This document shows, in pieces, positions 17,175-25,360 of a DNA stretch of 64,000 bases (positions within the stretch are counted from its first letter, which is position 1; every line of letters starts with the position of its first letter). Under the pieces are notes generated by a model. The model saw only the letters and a list, made by a program, of their open reading frames with translations, was not told where the DNA came from and ran no database searches. A program made the position numbers and the translations under genes. The DNA comes from Raoultibacter phocaeensis (GTDB lineage: Bacteria > Actinomycetota > Coriobacteriia > Coriobacteriales > Eggerthellaceae): NCBI RefSeq assembly GCF_901411515.1, contig NZ_CABDUX010000002.1, forward strand, positions 62,001-126,000, in the 5' to 3' direction.

Positions 17175-17351
17175 CAGATTTTTTCGACTTGTGCACGTTT
17201 TAGCGCGGTCTCTGTAAAAGCTCTCATTGAGCGCGTTCTGAAAAGCCAGATCAGAAATTATTCTTTAAAAGGTATAGAAAAGCAAACGCCGGTATTGTCT
17301 CTGGGAAGGTGCTCGCAAGCGGCTTTTTACAGCACAAGTCGAAAAAATCTG
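17175..17351. repeat. 177-bp element with perfect 20-bp terminal inverted repeats
   Basis: CAGATTTTTTCGACTTGTGC at 17175-17194 is repeated as its exact reverse complement at 17332-17351. The interior is AT-richer than its surroundings and has no open frame. No target duplication is apparent. This is likely a MITE-like element, and it fills most of the 526-bp space between two convergent genes, where I see no gene. Confidence 0.55.
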
Positions 17352-17477
17352 TTACCAAGGCGACTTTTTTTCGCCCGCTGTCCGTCGCCGCGAGCCTTGA
17401 GGTCAGTTCTGAGAAGACGCCGGTGTCGCTTGCTTTGCTATTACCATGCGGTCTTTGGTGATGCTCCGACGAAGAAA

Positions 17478-17510
17478 AAGCACAGTCGCCCAAGTCGGAC
17501 GACTGTGCTT
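17478..17510 (-). terminator. rho-independent terminator of the DUF5692 gene
   Basis: AAGCACAGTCG and CGACTGTGCTT form an 11-bp perfect stem with an 11-nt loop. On the minus strand the stem is followed by TTTTTC, so it ends transcription about 85 nt past the stop codon. Confidence 0.8.
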
Positions 17511-17594
17511 CGATCGCTTGCGCTCGGGAAGGGAGCTGGGGCGTTCCCGTGTTGGGCCATACGCCCATGCGGGCGGTTTGCGGCATCGCCGCCC

Positions 17595-18593
17595 TTACGC
17601 TGCCTTGGGTGCGGGGGCATCCTCGGCGCGCGCCATGGCCTCTTCGTAATCCTTCGTGCCGACGAAGATCTCGTTGGTGTAGGGGTTGCGCTTGAGCTTC
17701 TTCGAGCGGTAGATCACGTAGCTGATCGCGGCGATGTTGGCGAGCAGCGAGATGATCGAAACGACGAGGTTCACGTTGGGGTTGTTCACCGATTGCACGG
17801 CGAATACGCTCGAATCGAGGAACATCGGGAAGCACTGGGCGAACATGCACCAGATCGCAAGCGTGAACGCGCGGTTCTGGATCCAGCCGCCCTTGTTCCA
17901 GAAGAATGCGGCGATGGTGGGGGCCAGCAGAAGCGCGAGGCCGCAGTAGAAGGAGTGCGTGGGCAGGCAGTTGTAGGTGTAGCAGAAGTTCCAGATGTCG
18001 TAGGAGATGATGAACACCCACGTCATGTCGGGCCAAAGCATGTCTTGCTTCTTCTTGGACACGTAGATGCCGAACCAGCCGGTCATGACGAAGATGTTGA
18101 TGAGGCCGGCGACTCCATTGAACACGTTGTGCCAACCGCCGTAGAGCGTGACGCCTTCAGACGATACCCAGGTGGTGCCGAATGCCCGAACCGCCGATTC
18201 GAAATCGCTCACGACGGCGATGAGGATGTTGATGGCCACGATGACGAACGGGAAGCACTTGAACCAGTGAGACTTGCCGATCTTGCCCCATCGGTACTTG
18301 AGCGCCATGAAGCCGATGCAGCCGATGGTGGCTGCGTAGAGCTTCGCATAGTGGAACCAGCTGTTCATATACAGGTGGGTCGGGTTGTTGAGCGCCCACT
18401 CGGCACCCGATGCGGCGCTTACGGTGATGGCGATGAAGTAGATGGTGAGTCCGGCGGGCAGCACGAGGAAGCAGAAGATGCCTCCGGCTTTCGTTCGACG
18501 GGCGAACTCGTTGATGAGGATGAGGCTGATGAGCACTACGGCCCAGCCGAGCCACTGGTAGAGGGCGTTTTCGCCGTACACTTGGAAAAGCAT
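17595..18593 (-). CDS. DUF5692 family membrane protein
   Basis: A 332-aa protein with about eight or nine membrane helices (WAVVLISLILINEFA near 17, FCFLVLPAGLTIYFIAITV near 40, FPFVIVAINILIAVV near 113, and further ones up to about 295) and a charged cytoplasmic tail. It resembles DUF5692 proteins, which I recall as frequent in Eggerthella relatives; function is unknown. The region NELWFIISYDIWNFCYTYN-like (WVFIISYDIWNFCYTYN near 190) is distinctive. RBS AAAGGACCGATC precedes the ATG at 18593. A TetR gene lies 110 nt upstream on the same strand. Confidence 0.72.
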   Translation of the reverse strand: MLFQVYGENALYQWLGWAVVLISLILINEFARRTKAGGIFCFLVLPAGLTIYFIAITVSAASGAEWALNNPTHLYMNSWFHYAKLYAATIGCIGFMALKYRWGKIGKSHWFKCFPFVIVAINILIAVVSDFESAVRAFGTTWVSSEGVTLYGGWHNVFNGVAGLINIFVMTGWFGIYVSKKKQDMLWPDMTWVFIISYDIWNFCYTYNCLPTHSFYCGLALLLAPTIAAFFWNKGGWIQNRAFTLAIWCMFAQCFPMFLDSSVFAVQSVNNPNVNLVVSIISLLANIAAISYVIYRSKKLKRNPYTNEIFVGTKDYEEAMARAEDAPAPKAA

Positions 18594-18702
18594 GATCGGT
18601 CCTTTCTATCGGGTATCGAGACGTGCGAAGCCAAGCATCCGCTAAGACGCTCCTTTCCTGCGGCCGGGCTGCTTCGCGGCGCTCGGCCCTGTTCTGCGGT
18701 TC

Positions 18703-19500
18703 CTAGTCGTTCTCCTTGCGACGATCCTGCGGCGAGCGTGGATCGGCTTTCCCCTTGTCCTTGGTTTGCGGCGCGTTTCGGCCGAAGCCTTGTTCGGCAG
18801 CGGCTTTCGATGCGAGCGGATTCGCGCGGTGCGTCGCAGGGTCTTTTAGCACGCACGGGCCGTCGGCATCCTCGTCGTCTGCGAGCGCATGCAGGTCACC
18901 GGTTTTGTCGTCTGCGAGCCCACATCCTCGATCCATGTGCAGCGTTTGGGCGATGATGTCTTTGAGCACCTCGTCGTCTGCTTCTGGATGGCGGCGGACG
19001 AACCCGACGATGCCGATGATCAGCACGTAGAAGGTTTCGTACACATGGTCGATCCTGATTTCGTGAAGCGTTTCGTAATCGCGCACGGTGGTTTCGACGA
19101 TATAGGAGGCGGTGCGGTCGGCCACGCGGTTGAGGAACTCGAGGTAGAGCGCCGAGTTTTCCCGCGAGGCGAGCGCGCGCCGAAACGAATCGTTCTCGAA
19201 TACACCGAGGCGGAGAATCCTCACCACGCTGTCCAGTGCATGTTCGATGTTGCCGCGCTGCCGCTCGGCATTCCAATGCTGAAGCGCTTCGAGGTAATCG
19301 CCGATGTAATCGTCGAGCACGGCAGAGGTTACGGCGTCCTTGTCGGCGAAGTAGTGGTAGAACAGCGTCCTGGTGACGCCGACGCGGTTCGTGATGTCCT
19401 GCACCGACGTGCGGGAGAGCCCTTGCTCTTCGTAGAGCTGTCTGGCCGCTTCGACGATGCTTGCGCGGCGTGCGGCATGCAGCTCGCTTTCGGTGTCCAT
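18703..19500 (-). CDS. TetR/AcrR-family transcriptional regulator
   Basis: A 265-aa protein. The TetR HTH is at about residues 10-56 (RRASIVEAARQLYEEQG, TSVQDITNRVGVTRTLFYHYF). The C-terminal 70 residues are a charged, disordered tail. Start ATG 19500 follows GGGGTGAG. It is divergent from the cytochrome-reductase operon, and paired TTGACGGAT/ATCCGTCAA half-sites lie in the shared intergenic region, so it probably represses both itself and that operon; the inducer may be the reductase's substrate. Confidence 0.85.
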   Translation of the reverse strand: MDTESELHAARRASIVEAARQLYEEQGLSRTSVQDITNRVGVTRTLFYHYFADKDAVTSAVLDDYIGDYLEALQHWNAERQRGNIEHALDSVVRILRLGVFENDSFRRALASRENSALYLEFLNRVADRTASYIVETTVRDYETLHEIRIDHVYETFYVLIIGIVGFVRRHPEADDEVLKDIIAQTLHMDRGCGLADDKTGDLHALADDEDADGPCVLKDPATHRANPLASKAAAEQGFGRNAPQTKDKGKADPRSPQDRRKEND

Positions 19501-19560
19501 CGGTCTCACCCCGCTCGATTCGCTCGGATCTCTTTCGATGAGCGCAGAATACGCTCTTGG

Positions 19561-19599
19561 TTGACGGATCGTCAATAGACACTTTCGATAATCCGTCAA
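19561..19599. promoter_or_regulatory. inverted TTGACGGAT repeats between tetR and the cytochrome operon
   Basis: TTGACGGAT (19561-19569) and ATCCGTCAA (19591-19599) are perfect inverted 9-mers, and CGTCAA at 19570-19575 forms a shorter palindrome with the first (TTGACG-GAT-CGTCAA). TTGACG is also a good -35 hexamer on both strands. The layout fits a TetR operator overlapping divergent promoters. Confidence 0.55.
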
Positions 19600-19697
19600 T
19601 GACTTTTCCTTCCGAGCCTGATACCATGTGCGGCATAAAAGTTCATTGCTGAAATAAAAACAATACTGCAATGAAGAAATAAGGAGGAAGGATACAA

Positions 19698-20273
19698 ATG
19701 GGGAATTCTGAGGAGGCATCTGCAAAGCGGAAGCAAAGGCGCTGGCCCATTATCGTCGGTGTCGTTGCGATCGTGGTTGTTGCGGCGGGCGCCGGTTTTC
19801 TCGTGTGGCACGAGCAGCCTGGATTTTGCAACGCCGTCTGCCACGATCCGATGGATAGCTATGTCGAGGGCTACCACAACGACGAGACGCTCATGGCATA
19901 CACCCACGCACGCGAGAACGTGACGTGCCTGCAATGCCACGAACCCAGGATGGATGAGCAGATTGCCGAAGGCATCGCGTGGGTGACGGGCGATTTCGGG
20001 ACCGACGACGCAGGCAAGATCGTTCGGACGGGTGTGACGGCCGACGAGAAGATGTGCACGCAGAACGGCTGCCACGATTTCAGTGAGGTTAGAGCGGCAA
20101 CCGCCGATTGGGGTGGCGAGACCGGGGTCAACCCGCACGACTCGCACCAGGGCATCGCCCTTGACTGCAGCAATTGCCACGGCGCGCACGGGCAATCGTA
20201 TATGTACTGCAATACGTGTCACGACTACGAGGTTCCCGGCGGCTGGGCGGACCCCGGGATTCGCGGTGTCTGA
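19698..20273 (+). CDS. multiheme c-type cytochrome (cytochrome c3/NapC-NrfH-like)
   Basis: A 191-aa exported electron carrier. An N-terminal helix (WPIIVGVVAIVVVAAGAGFLV, about 16-37) anchors it to the membrane. It holds five possible haem sites: CNAVCH, CLQCH, CTQNGCH, CSNCH and CNTCH, of which three are canonical CxxCH and two have longer spacing. AAGGAGGAAGGATACAA precedes the ATG. It is the first gene of an operon with an FMN-binding lipoprotein and a Tat flavoprotein, so it should carry electrons from the menaquinol pool to that reductase, as in other Eggerthellaceae cytochrome-flavoprotein pairs such as Cgr1-Cgr2. Confidence 0.87.
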   Translation: MGNSEEASAKRKQRRWPIIVGVVAIVVVAAGAGFLVWHEQPGFCNAVCHDPMDSYVEGYHNDETLMAYTHARENVTCLQCHEPRMDEQIAEGIAWVTGDFGTDDAGKIVRTGVTADEKMCTQNGCHDFSEVRAATADWGGETGVNPHDSHQGIALDCSNCHGAHGQSYMYCNTCHDYEVPGGWADPGIRGV

Positions 20274-20393
20274 TCACGCGGCGCTCGGCTGGCGTGCCGG
20301 GTGGAAGCGAAGGAGGTCCGCACGCGACGGTATGTTGATGCGGAACCGAGTTTTACGGAATGCGGGTTGCCGCATTCGATCAAGGAGGTTTTG

Positions 20394-20957
20394 ATGAAAA
20401 GGGAAGCACTACTTGCATGCGGCGCCGTACTGACGCTCGGGCTTTCGGGGTGCGCAGCATCGTTCGAGGGATCGGGATCGAAGGACGCGGCGAGCGCTGA
20501 ACAGCTGGCGTTGCGCGCCGACGATCCGTGGGCGCATGAAATCGCCGTCGATGCGTCGGCGAGGACTGCGGGAAACCTGCACGACGGCGTGTACACCGGC
20601 ACGGGCAAAGGCATGGAGGGCCTGATACGGGTTTCGCTGCTCGTCGACGACGGACGCATAACCTGTTTGGAGATCACGCAGGAAGGTGAAAGCCAGAGCA
20701 GAGGCGGTTTCGAAGCCATTCGCGACGGAAAGTTCGCGGCCATGATCGACGCTGCCCAAGGCTCTGAAATCGATGCGGTTTCGGGGGCGACCATTACCAC
20801 AGCAGGCGTGCGTCAAGCGGTGGACGACGCGCTCGCCCAGGCGCAGGCCGGTGTAGCCGCATCGCCTTCGGCTGATGAGGGCGATGCGGCGCAAGGGGCC
20901 GATGCGCGGCCGATCGCAACCGCCCAGGCGGAGGAAGGAGCAGGCGATGAGCGCTAG
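20394..20957 (+). CDS. FMN-binding domain lipoprotein
   Basis: A 187-aa exported protein. The lipobox LGLSGC (Cys near residue 19) predicts lipid attachment. The FMN-binding domain at about 62-145 ends in the covalent-flavin motif DAVSGATITTAG, where the Thr after SGA would be flavinylated by an ApbE-type transferase. The Ala-rich tail is low complexity. AAGGAGGTTTTG precedes the ATG. It overlaps the next gene by 11 nt. Its role is to relay electrons between the cytochrome and the flavoprotein reductase. Confidence 0.88.
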   Translation: MKREALLACGAVLTLGLSGCAASFEGSGSKDAASAEQLALRADDPWAHEIAVDASARTAGNLHDGVYTGTGKGMEGLIRVSLLVDDGRITCLEITQEGESQSRGGFEAIRDGKFAAMIDAAQGSEIDAVSGATITTAGVRQAVDDALAQAQAGVAASPSADEGDAAQGADARPIATAQAEEGAGDER

Positions 20958-22806
20958 CAAACACGAGGCGGGCAACCTCTCCCGTCGTGACTTCCTAGCA
21001 AGCGCTGCTGCCGTTGTCGGCAGCACGGCGGCAGCGGGCGTGATGGCGGCGGCGATGCCAGTGCCGGTTGCCTACGGCATGGAGAACGGCGCTATCGGCG
21101 ATTGGTCCGCCGACGGTTCGAAGAACTTCGAGGTGCCTGCGAGCAACCAGACGAACGCAACCGGTTCTGACGGTACGTACCGCGAGCATAACGGCGCCGC
21201 CTTCCCAGCCGACGACGCGAGTCCGATCCCGCCCCGCGCTGTGCCCGCTACGTGGGACTACGAATGCGAGATGTGCGTGGTGGGTGCGGGCGGCGGCGGC
21301 TTGAACGCGGCTGCGCGTGCGGCCGAGCTCGGCGCGCGAACCATCTGCGTAGAGGCGATGGGGCTTCACGGCGGCAATGCGCAGGAGGCGGGCATGTGCG
21401 CCATCCTCGGTGGATCGAAGCTGCAGGAATCCAAGAGATTCGCCTTTCCAAGCTATCCGTTCGACGCTCGCAAACTCGCCGATTGGGCCATCGACGAGTA
21501 CCATTACGCCGCCGATCCGCACCTCATCTACCGTATCGCTGAAGCGGGCGGCACATGCATCGACTGGATGGGCGATTGCGGCGTACGGTGGCGCCTCGGC
21601 GAGGTACCCGTGTACGTGGCACCGAAGAACTCGACGCTCGACCACCATGTCCTCAAGATGAAGGATGCCACTGACGCCATGTTCAGCTTCGGGCAAAAGC
21701 ATGGCGTCGAGTACCATTTCCAGAGTCCGGCCGAGGCGCTCGTGCAAGACGATGCCGGCCGTATCGTGGGCGTGGTGTGCCGCGAGGACTACGAGCGCGA
21801 GGTATACATTCACGCGACGAAGGCGGTCATCCTTACGGCTGGCGGCTTCTGCAACAACAAGGCGCTTCTGAAAGCGTACATTCCCACTGCCGCGATGGGC
21901 TGCGCTTCGAGCTATCTGACGGCGGGGGAGACCGGCGAATGCTTCCGCATGGGACTCGGCGCAGGCGCCGACGTGTCGGGCTTCAACAGCTCGGCATCGT
22001 TTGACGGGGGAGTCGATTGGGAGGCCGAAGGCGGGCAGTGGGCGCGCTTCCTCTACGACGGCATGACGCAGCTTTCGCGCCAGCCGTGGTTCACGATCGA
22101 CCGCTGCGGCAACCGTCTGCGCTACATGGACAGCCGCGTGCACGAAGACGGCGCGAACGCCATCTACGCGCTCGGCGATTTGGCGACCATCCAGATGACG
22201 CCCCCGGGGCACCGCTCCTACATCATCTTCGATGCGAACTACGAGGATCATCTGGCAGGGTTTGCGCAGGAGCACTGCCGTAAGCTCATTACGCCCGATC
22301 TGGAGCAGATCGAGAAGGTGCCCGAGCATTACCGCGATTGGCATCACGGCGTGCAAGACGCCATCGACGCTGACGTGCTGAAGAAGCGCGATACACTCGA
22401 GGAGCTTGAACGCGATCTGGGATTCGCCGAAGGCGTGCTCGTAGAAGCCGTTGCCACGTGGAACGAGACGTGCGAGAAGGGCGAGGACGACTATATGTAC
22501 CCGATGCCGCCCGAGTGGCTCCACGCCATAGCGACGCCGCCGTTCTACGGTTGCCGCATCGGCGGAAACCTGTACGGTACGAAGGCGGGCCTGCTCATCA
22601 ACGACGAGATGCAGGTGATTTCGACCGGCGGCCGGCCCATCCCCGGCCTGTACGCTGGCTGGCATACGGCAGGCGGCGCGTGCGGCGAGAACAGCTACAT
22701 CGGAGATCCGATCTTAGGTTCGCTGCTCGGCGACGTGAGCCTCGCCTTCTGCGGCGGGTACCTGTGCGGAACGTACGCGGTTAAAAACGAAATAGAGGAA
22801 GCGTAA
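20947..22806 (+). CDS. Tat-exported FAD-dependent reductase, fumarate reductase flavoprotein family
   Basis: A 619-aa respiratory reductase. The twin-arginine signal SRRDFLASAAAVVGSTAAAG is near residue 14; the FAD fold VVGAGGGGLNAAARAAE starts near 113 and the C-terminal FAD-binding end is GRPIPGLYAGWHTAGGACG near 562. The family's usual GANRLGGN-type segment is replaced by GENSYIGDPILGSLLG, so the substrate is likely not fumarate. The neighbours supply the cytochrome and FMN subunits. Start ATG 20947 follows AGGAGCAGGCG. Substrate unknown; plausible ones are unsaturated dietary or host acids. Confidence 0.87.
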   Translation: MSASKHEAGNLSRRDFLASAAAVVGSTAAAGVMAAAMPVPVAYGMENGAIGDWSADGSKNFEVPASNQTNATGSDGTYREHNGAAFPADDASPIPPRAVPATWDYECEMCVVGAGGGGLNAAARAAELGARTICVEAMGLHGGNAQEAGMCAILGGSKLQESKRFAFPSYPFDARKLADWAIDEYHYAADPHLIYRIAEAGGTCIDWMGDCGVRWRLGEVPVYVAPKNSTLDHHVLKMKDATDAMFSFGQKHGVEYHFQSPAEALVQDDAGRIVGVVCREDYEREVYIHATKAVILTAGGFCNNKALLKAYIPTAAMGCASSYLTAGETGECFRMGLGAGADVSGFNSSASFDGGVDWEAEGGQWARFLYDGMTQLSRQPWFTIDRCGNRLRYMDSRVHEDGANAIYALGDLATIQMTPPGHRSYIIFDANYEDHLAGFAQEHCRKLITPDLEQIEKVPEHYRDWHHGVQDAIDADVLKKRDTLEELERDLGFAEGVLVEAVATWNETCEKGEDDYMYPMPPEWLHAIATPPFYGCRIGGNLYGTKAGLLINDEMQVISTGGRPIPGLYAGWHTAGGACGENSYIGDPILGSLLGDVSLAFCGGYLCGTYAVKNEIEEA

Positions 22807-22833
22807 GCGGTCGCTTACAGAAGGAGGTTTGAC

Positions 22834-23571
22834 ATGCTGCATCAACTGAAAAGCATGGCGCGCCCGTATGCGACGCTGTTCGCCCTCGCGCTTGTGGTGG
22901 CCGTGGTCGCGCGGATCGGGCTTGCCGTGATGGATGTGACGGGCGCGCTTTCGTACGATTACATTTCGGCGGCCGATGTGCCCATGCTCGAGGTGATCTG
23001 CTCGATCCTTACGGGTTCGACGCTGGTGGCGTTCATGGTTTTGGCGGGGCTTGTGCTCGTGATATCGACCGCGGGCGTTGCGCTGTACGGCTTTCTGTAC
23101 GAGCGAGGCTATGAAGGAACCGGCAAGCCGGCGACGGCGTTTCTGTGGGGATGGGCCACCGTACTCGTCGCTCTCGTGTGCGCCTTCGTTGTGGCAAGCG
23201 GCATCCTCTCTGCCGTGCAGGTGGGCTCCATGAGTTCGAAGCTGCCGTCGCCTTTGGTGCTCGCGGTGGCGCTCGTCGTTTTCGCAGCGTTCATCGGCAC
23301 GCTTTTGGCGGCGGCCTCGCAGGTGGTCTGTTTGTGCATCGCGCAGGCGCGTGCGAGGGGCGGGGAAGGTTTGGGCCGCCGGCTCGTGGCGGCGGCCGCC
23401 GTGTGCGGGCTTGCGATCATGGTGCTCACGGTGGGCACCTTCGCCTCGATCAACGCCGCGTCGATCGAGCTGGGTGTCGTGCTCGGATGGTTCGCTGTCG
23501 ATATCGTCGTGAACCTGGGCATCCTGTTCGGCGCGCGTGCGCTCGAAAGACGGGCGGAGGCTGTGGCGTAG
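22834..23571 (+). CDS. hypothetical membrane protein of the reductase operon
   Basis: A 245-aa protein with about six hydrophobic helices (for example FALALVVAVVARIGLAVM near 16, VAFMVLAGLVLVISTAGVAL near 66, LVLAVALVVFAAFIGTLL near 137). No redox motif or known family is recognised. AGAAGGAGGTTTGAC precedes the ATG, and the gene lies 27 nt after the flavoprotein, so it is likely in the same operon. Possible roles are substrate uptake or anchoring of the reductase; both are inference. Confidence 0.72.
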   Translation: MLHQLKSMARPYATLFALALVVAVVARIGLAVMDVTGALSYDYISAADVPMLEVICSILTGSTLVAFMVLAGLVLVISTAGVALYGFLYERGYEGTGKPATAFLWGWATVLVALVCAFVVASGILSAVQVGSMSSKLPSPLVLAVALVVFAAFIGTLLAAASQVVCLCIAQARARGGEGLGRRLVAAAAVCGLAIMVLTVGTFASINAASIELGVVLGWFAVDIVVNLGILFGARALERRAEAVA

Positions 23572-23626
23572 AGGGTCGTGAGGTGCGCTTGCGCCTGCGA
23601 TGTGCAGGCCAAGGCGGGGCCGCAAA

Positions 23627-24556
23627 CTATCGGATGGGTTCCAGGAGGTCGAGCGCGGCTTTGCGTTCGGCCTCCTCGCGCGATTGGATGTCGACGAGCA
23701 CCACATGCCCCGCCTCGGCGAGCGCGCGGCTTTGGCTCTCGTCGAGCCTGCTCCACAAAAACGTCTCGGCTACGCCGTCGACGGCGTCTGCGATCTGCCG
23801 TTGCGCCCGTGCCCCTTCGGCGGTTGGCGACACGAACACCGCTTTGCGATCGGCAGGGCTGGCGAGCCGCTGTGCCCACGAACGGGCGACGAGTCTATCG
23901 GTTGCACGGGCGACGGTGACCGGCGTGAGCTGGAGCTGCCGCGCCAAATCGCCGATGCGCAGCGGATCGCGCGCTTCCCCAAGCTTCATCAGCACGATGC
24001 ATTCGCTGACGGATGCGCCGCACGCTTCGCGCAGCGCATCTTCCATGGCTTTTCTGATGAGTTCAAGCGAAACGAGCGTTCGCGAGGCGAAGTAGCGCTT
24101 CGCCGCCTCTTTCGAAAGCGGGGGATCGATGTTGGCGCCTGCGGCGATCGATGCCTCTAGAATGCTGCGATACGCCTTGTTCTGGGTGGGAAAGAGCGTG
24201 TAGAGCTCCTCGACGATGGCCGTGTTCGCACGCTCGACCAGGTTCGTACCCGCTTTGGTGATGTGCACGAAACGGACGCGTCCGTCGCCGTTTGCGCACT
24301 TGCGCCGCTTGGCGTATCCTGCCGCCTCAAGCGCGTTGACTACCTGCGAAGCGACGTTCGCCTTGATGCCGAGCAGTTCAGAAAGCTCCGATTGGGTCAT
24401 ACCGGAAGGCGCTGTTGCCACCAGTTTGACGAGCGCCCGAAACTGCGTGACGCTCAGATCGCTCACGCTGGTCAGCCCCCCTTTAAGGGCGCGATGGGTC
24501 AGGTCGCATGCGACGAAGAACGATGAATCGAGCGAAAGCTCGCTCTGGCTGGCCAT
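23627..24556 (-). CDS. tandem MarR-domain transcriptional regulator
   Basis: A 309-aa protein that contains two winged-helix MarR-like domains in one chain. The first (about 12-140) has SVTQFRALVKLVA, MTQSELSELLGIKANVASQV and the wing KRRKCANGDGRVRFVHIT. The second (about 165-300) has SVSECIVLMKLGE, RIGDLARQLQLTPVTVARAT and RLASPADRKAVFVSPT. A single chain could thus act as a pseudo-dimer. Start ATG 24556 follows AAGGAGCCCCCGTCC. It is convergent with the reductase operon and divergent from the M-box/mgtA unit. Typical MarR proteins are about 150 aa, so the duplication is notable. Confidence 0.78.
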   Translation of the reverse strand: MASQSELSLDSSFFVACDLTHRALKGGLTSVSDLSVTQFRALVKLVATAPSGMTQSELSELLGIKANVASQVVNALEAAGYAKRRKCANGDGRVRFVHITKAGTNLVERANTAIVEELYTLFPTQNKAYRSILEASIAAGANIDPPLSKEAAKRYFASRTLVSLELIRKAMEDALREACGASVSECIVLMKLGEARDPLRIGDLARQLQLTPVTVARATDRLVARSWAQRLASPADRKAVFVSPTAEGARAQRQIADAVDGVAETFLWSRLDESQSRALAEAGHVVLVDIQSREEAERKAALDLLEPIR

Positions 24557-24793
24557 GGACGGGGGCTCCTTACCGGTTTTACGCGATTGTTGCAGTGTTG
24601 AACTAATGGTATCTGTTCGCCCTCTGAGGGAGAAGCGGTGTGCGAAGTCTCCATGCAAACCGCAGCCGCCAATCGCTTTGAGTACGCGGGCGGCGATCTG
24701 AAAGGAGCGCCGTTGTCCGACGACTCGGACCAGATCGGCATCGTTGCGGTGAGGTGCGAGCAATAATTTATTTCGTAAATTCCCTTTTTGTGC

Positions 24794-24822
24794 TTGACGC
24801 GAAATGGATAAGCGATTACCCT
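24794..24822 (+). promoter_or_regulatory. promoter of the M-box/mgtA transcript
   Basis: TTGACG (24794-24799) and TACCCT (24817-24822) are separated by 17 nt, with AT-rich DNA upstream. The start would be near 24829, just before the riboswitch. Confidence 0.5.
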
Positions 24823-24837
24823 GCATAAGGTTTCAAA

Positions 24838-24990
24838 ACCGACTCGGTAGGTGAGGCTACCGCAGGGATACGGGTTGCTGCCGCGAAATGATGGAGACAC
24901 CATGAGCTGGTTAGCAGTCCAGGTCGAGACAAGGCCTGGACTAATGCAACTACATCGCCCTGCGAAGCTGAAGCTCAAACGATGGGTCCT
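24838..24990 (+). ncRNA. M-box (ykoK) Mg2+ riboswitch
   Basis: The conserved M-box core is recognisable: GGTAGGTGAGGCTACC at 24846, then GGGATACGGGTTGCTGCCG, GATGGAGACACCATGAGCTG, the stem AGTCCAGG...CCTGGACT, and AATGCAACTACATCGCCCTG followed by GCGAAGCTGAAGCTCAAACG. The class folds around Mg2+ and then favours a downstream terminator. A terminator follows at 25032 and a P-type Mg2+ ATPase gene lies beyond, which fits exactly. Ends are approximate. Confidence 0.92.
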
Positions 24991-25031
24991 CGGCGTCTGC
25001 GCATGCGCGGCCCCCGTAAACGGATGCGTGC

Positions 25032-25072
25032 ATCCCTTGCCATCGCGAGAGCTTTGGCAAGGGATTTTTTCG
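25032..25072 (+). terminator. riboswitch-controlled terminator
   Basis: ATCCCTTGCC and GGCAAGGGAT form a 10-bp perfect stem with a 14-nt loop, followed by a T-run. It lies 40 nt after the M-box and before the transporter gene, so it is the expression platform: high Mg2+ should end transcription here. Confidence 0.88.
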
Positions 25073-25090
25073 TTTGTAGGAGGTGAGGAC

Positions 25091-25195
25091 ATGGACGGAG
25101 ACGAACCGAGCCGAAGGTGCGGCTGCTCGGCGGATGACGACCATCCTGGGTCCTTGCCCCTAGCGGGCTCGTATCCTCAATGCGCTCGTTTCTGA
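25091..25195 (+). CDS. possible leader peptide (34 aa) between riboswitch and mgtA
   Basis: An ATG preceded by TAGGAGGTGAGGAC opens a 34-codon frame, MDGDEPSRRCGCSADDDHPG..., ending well before mgtA. The ribosome site is better than those of many real genes here. Being downstream of the terminator, it would be translated only when the riboswitch permits read-through. Other mgtA genes (Salmonella mgtL) have regulatory leader peptides, but no sequence similarity is claimed. It may be chance. Confidence 0.3.
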   Translation: MDGDEPSRRCGCSADDDHPGSLPLAGSYPQCARF

Positions 25196-25360
25196 TCGGG
25201 ACGCGGTTCCCCTCAGATCATGCGCCAAGCTGCGCATCTTAGGCATTCCCGCGACAATACAAAGAAGTTCGGCACGCAGACAGGATGGTTCGCGTAGGCG
25301 ATTCGTGCGCTCTCGCATGCAGTCCGTGTGTCCACGTGCCGCGCAAAGGAGGAATGACCC

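Noticed and set aside
17148-18956. 602-codon plus-strand frame across the DUF5692 gene
   Set aside because: It crosses a terminator and a palindromic element and mirrors a real membrane protein gene.
20995-22665. 556-codon minus-strand frame over the flavoprotein
   Set aside because: Shadow of the Tat flavoprotein gene.
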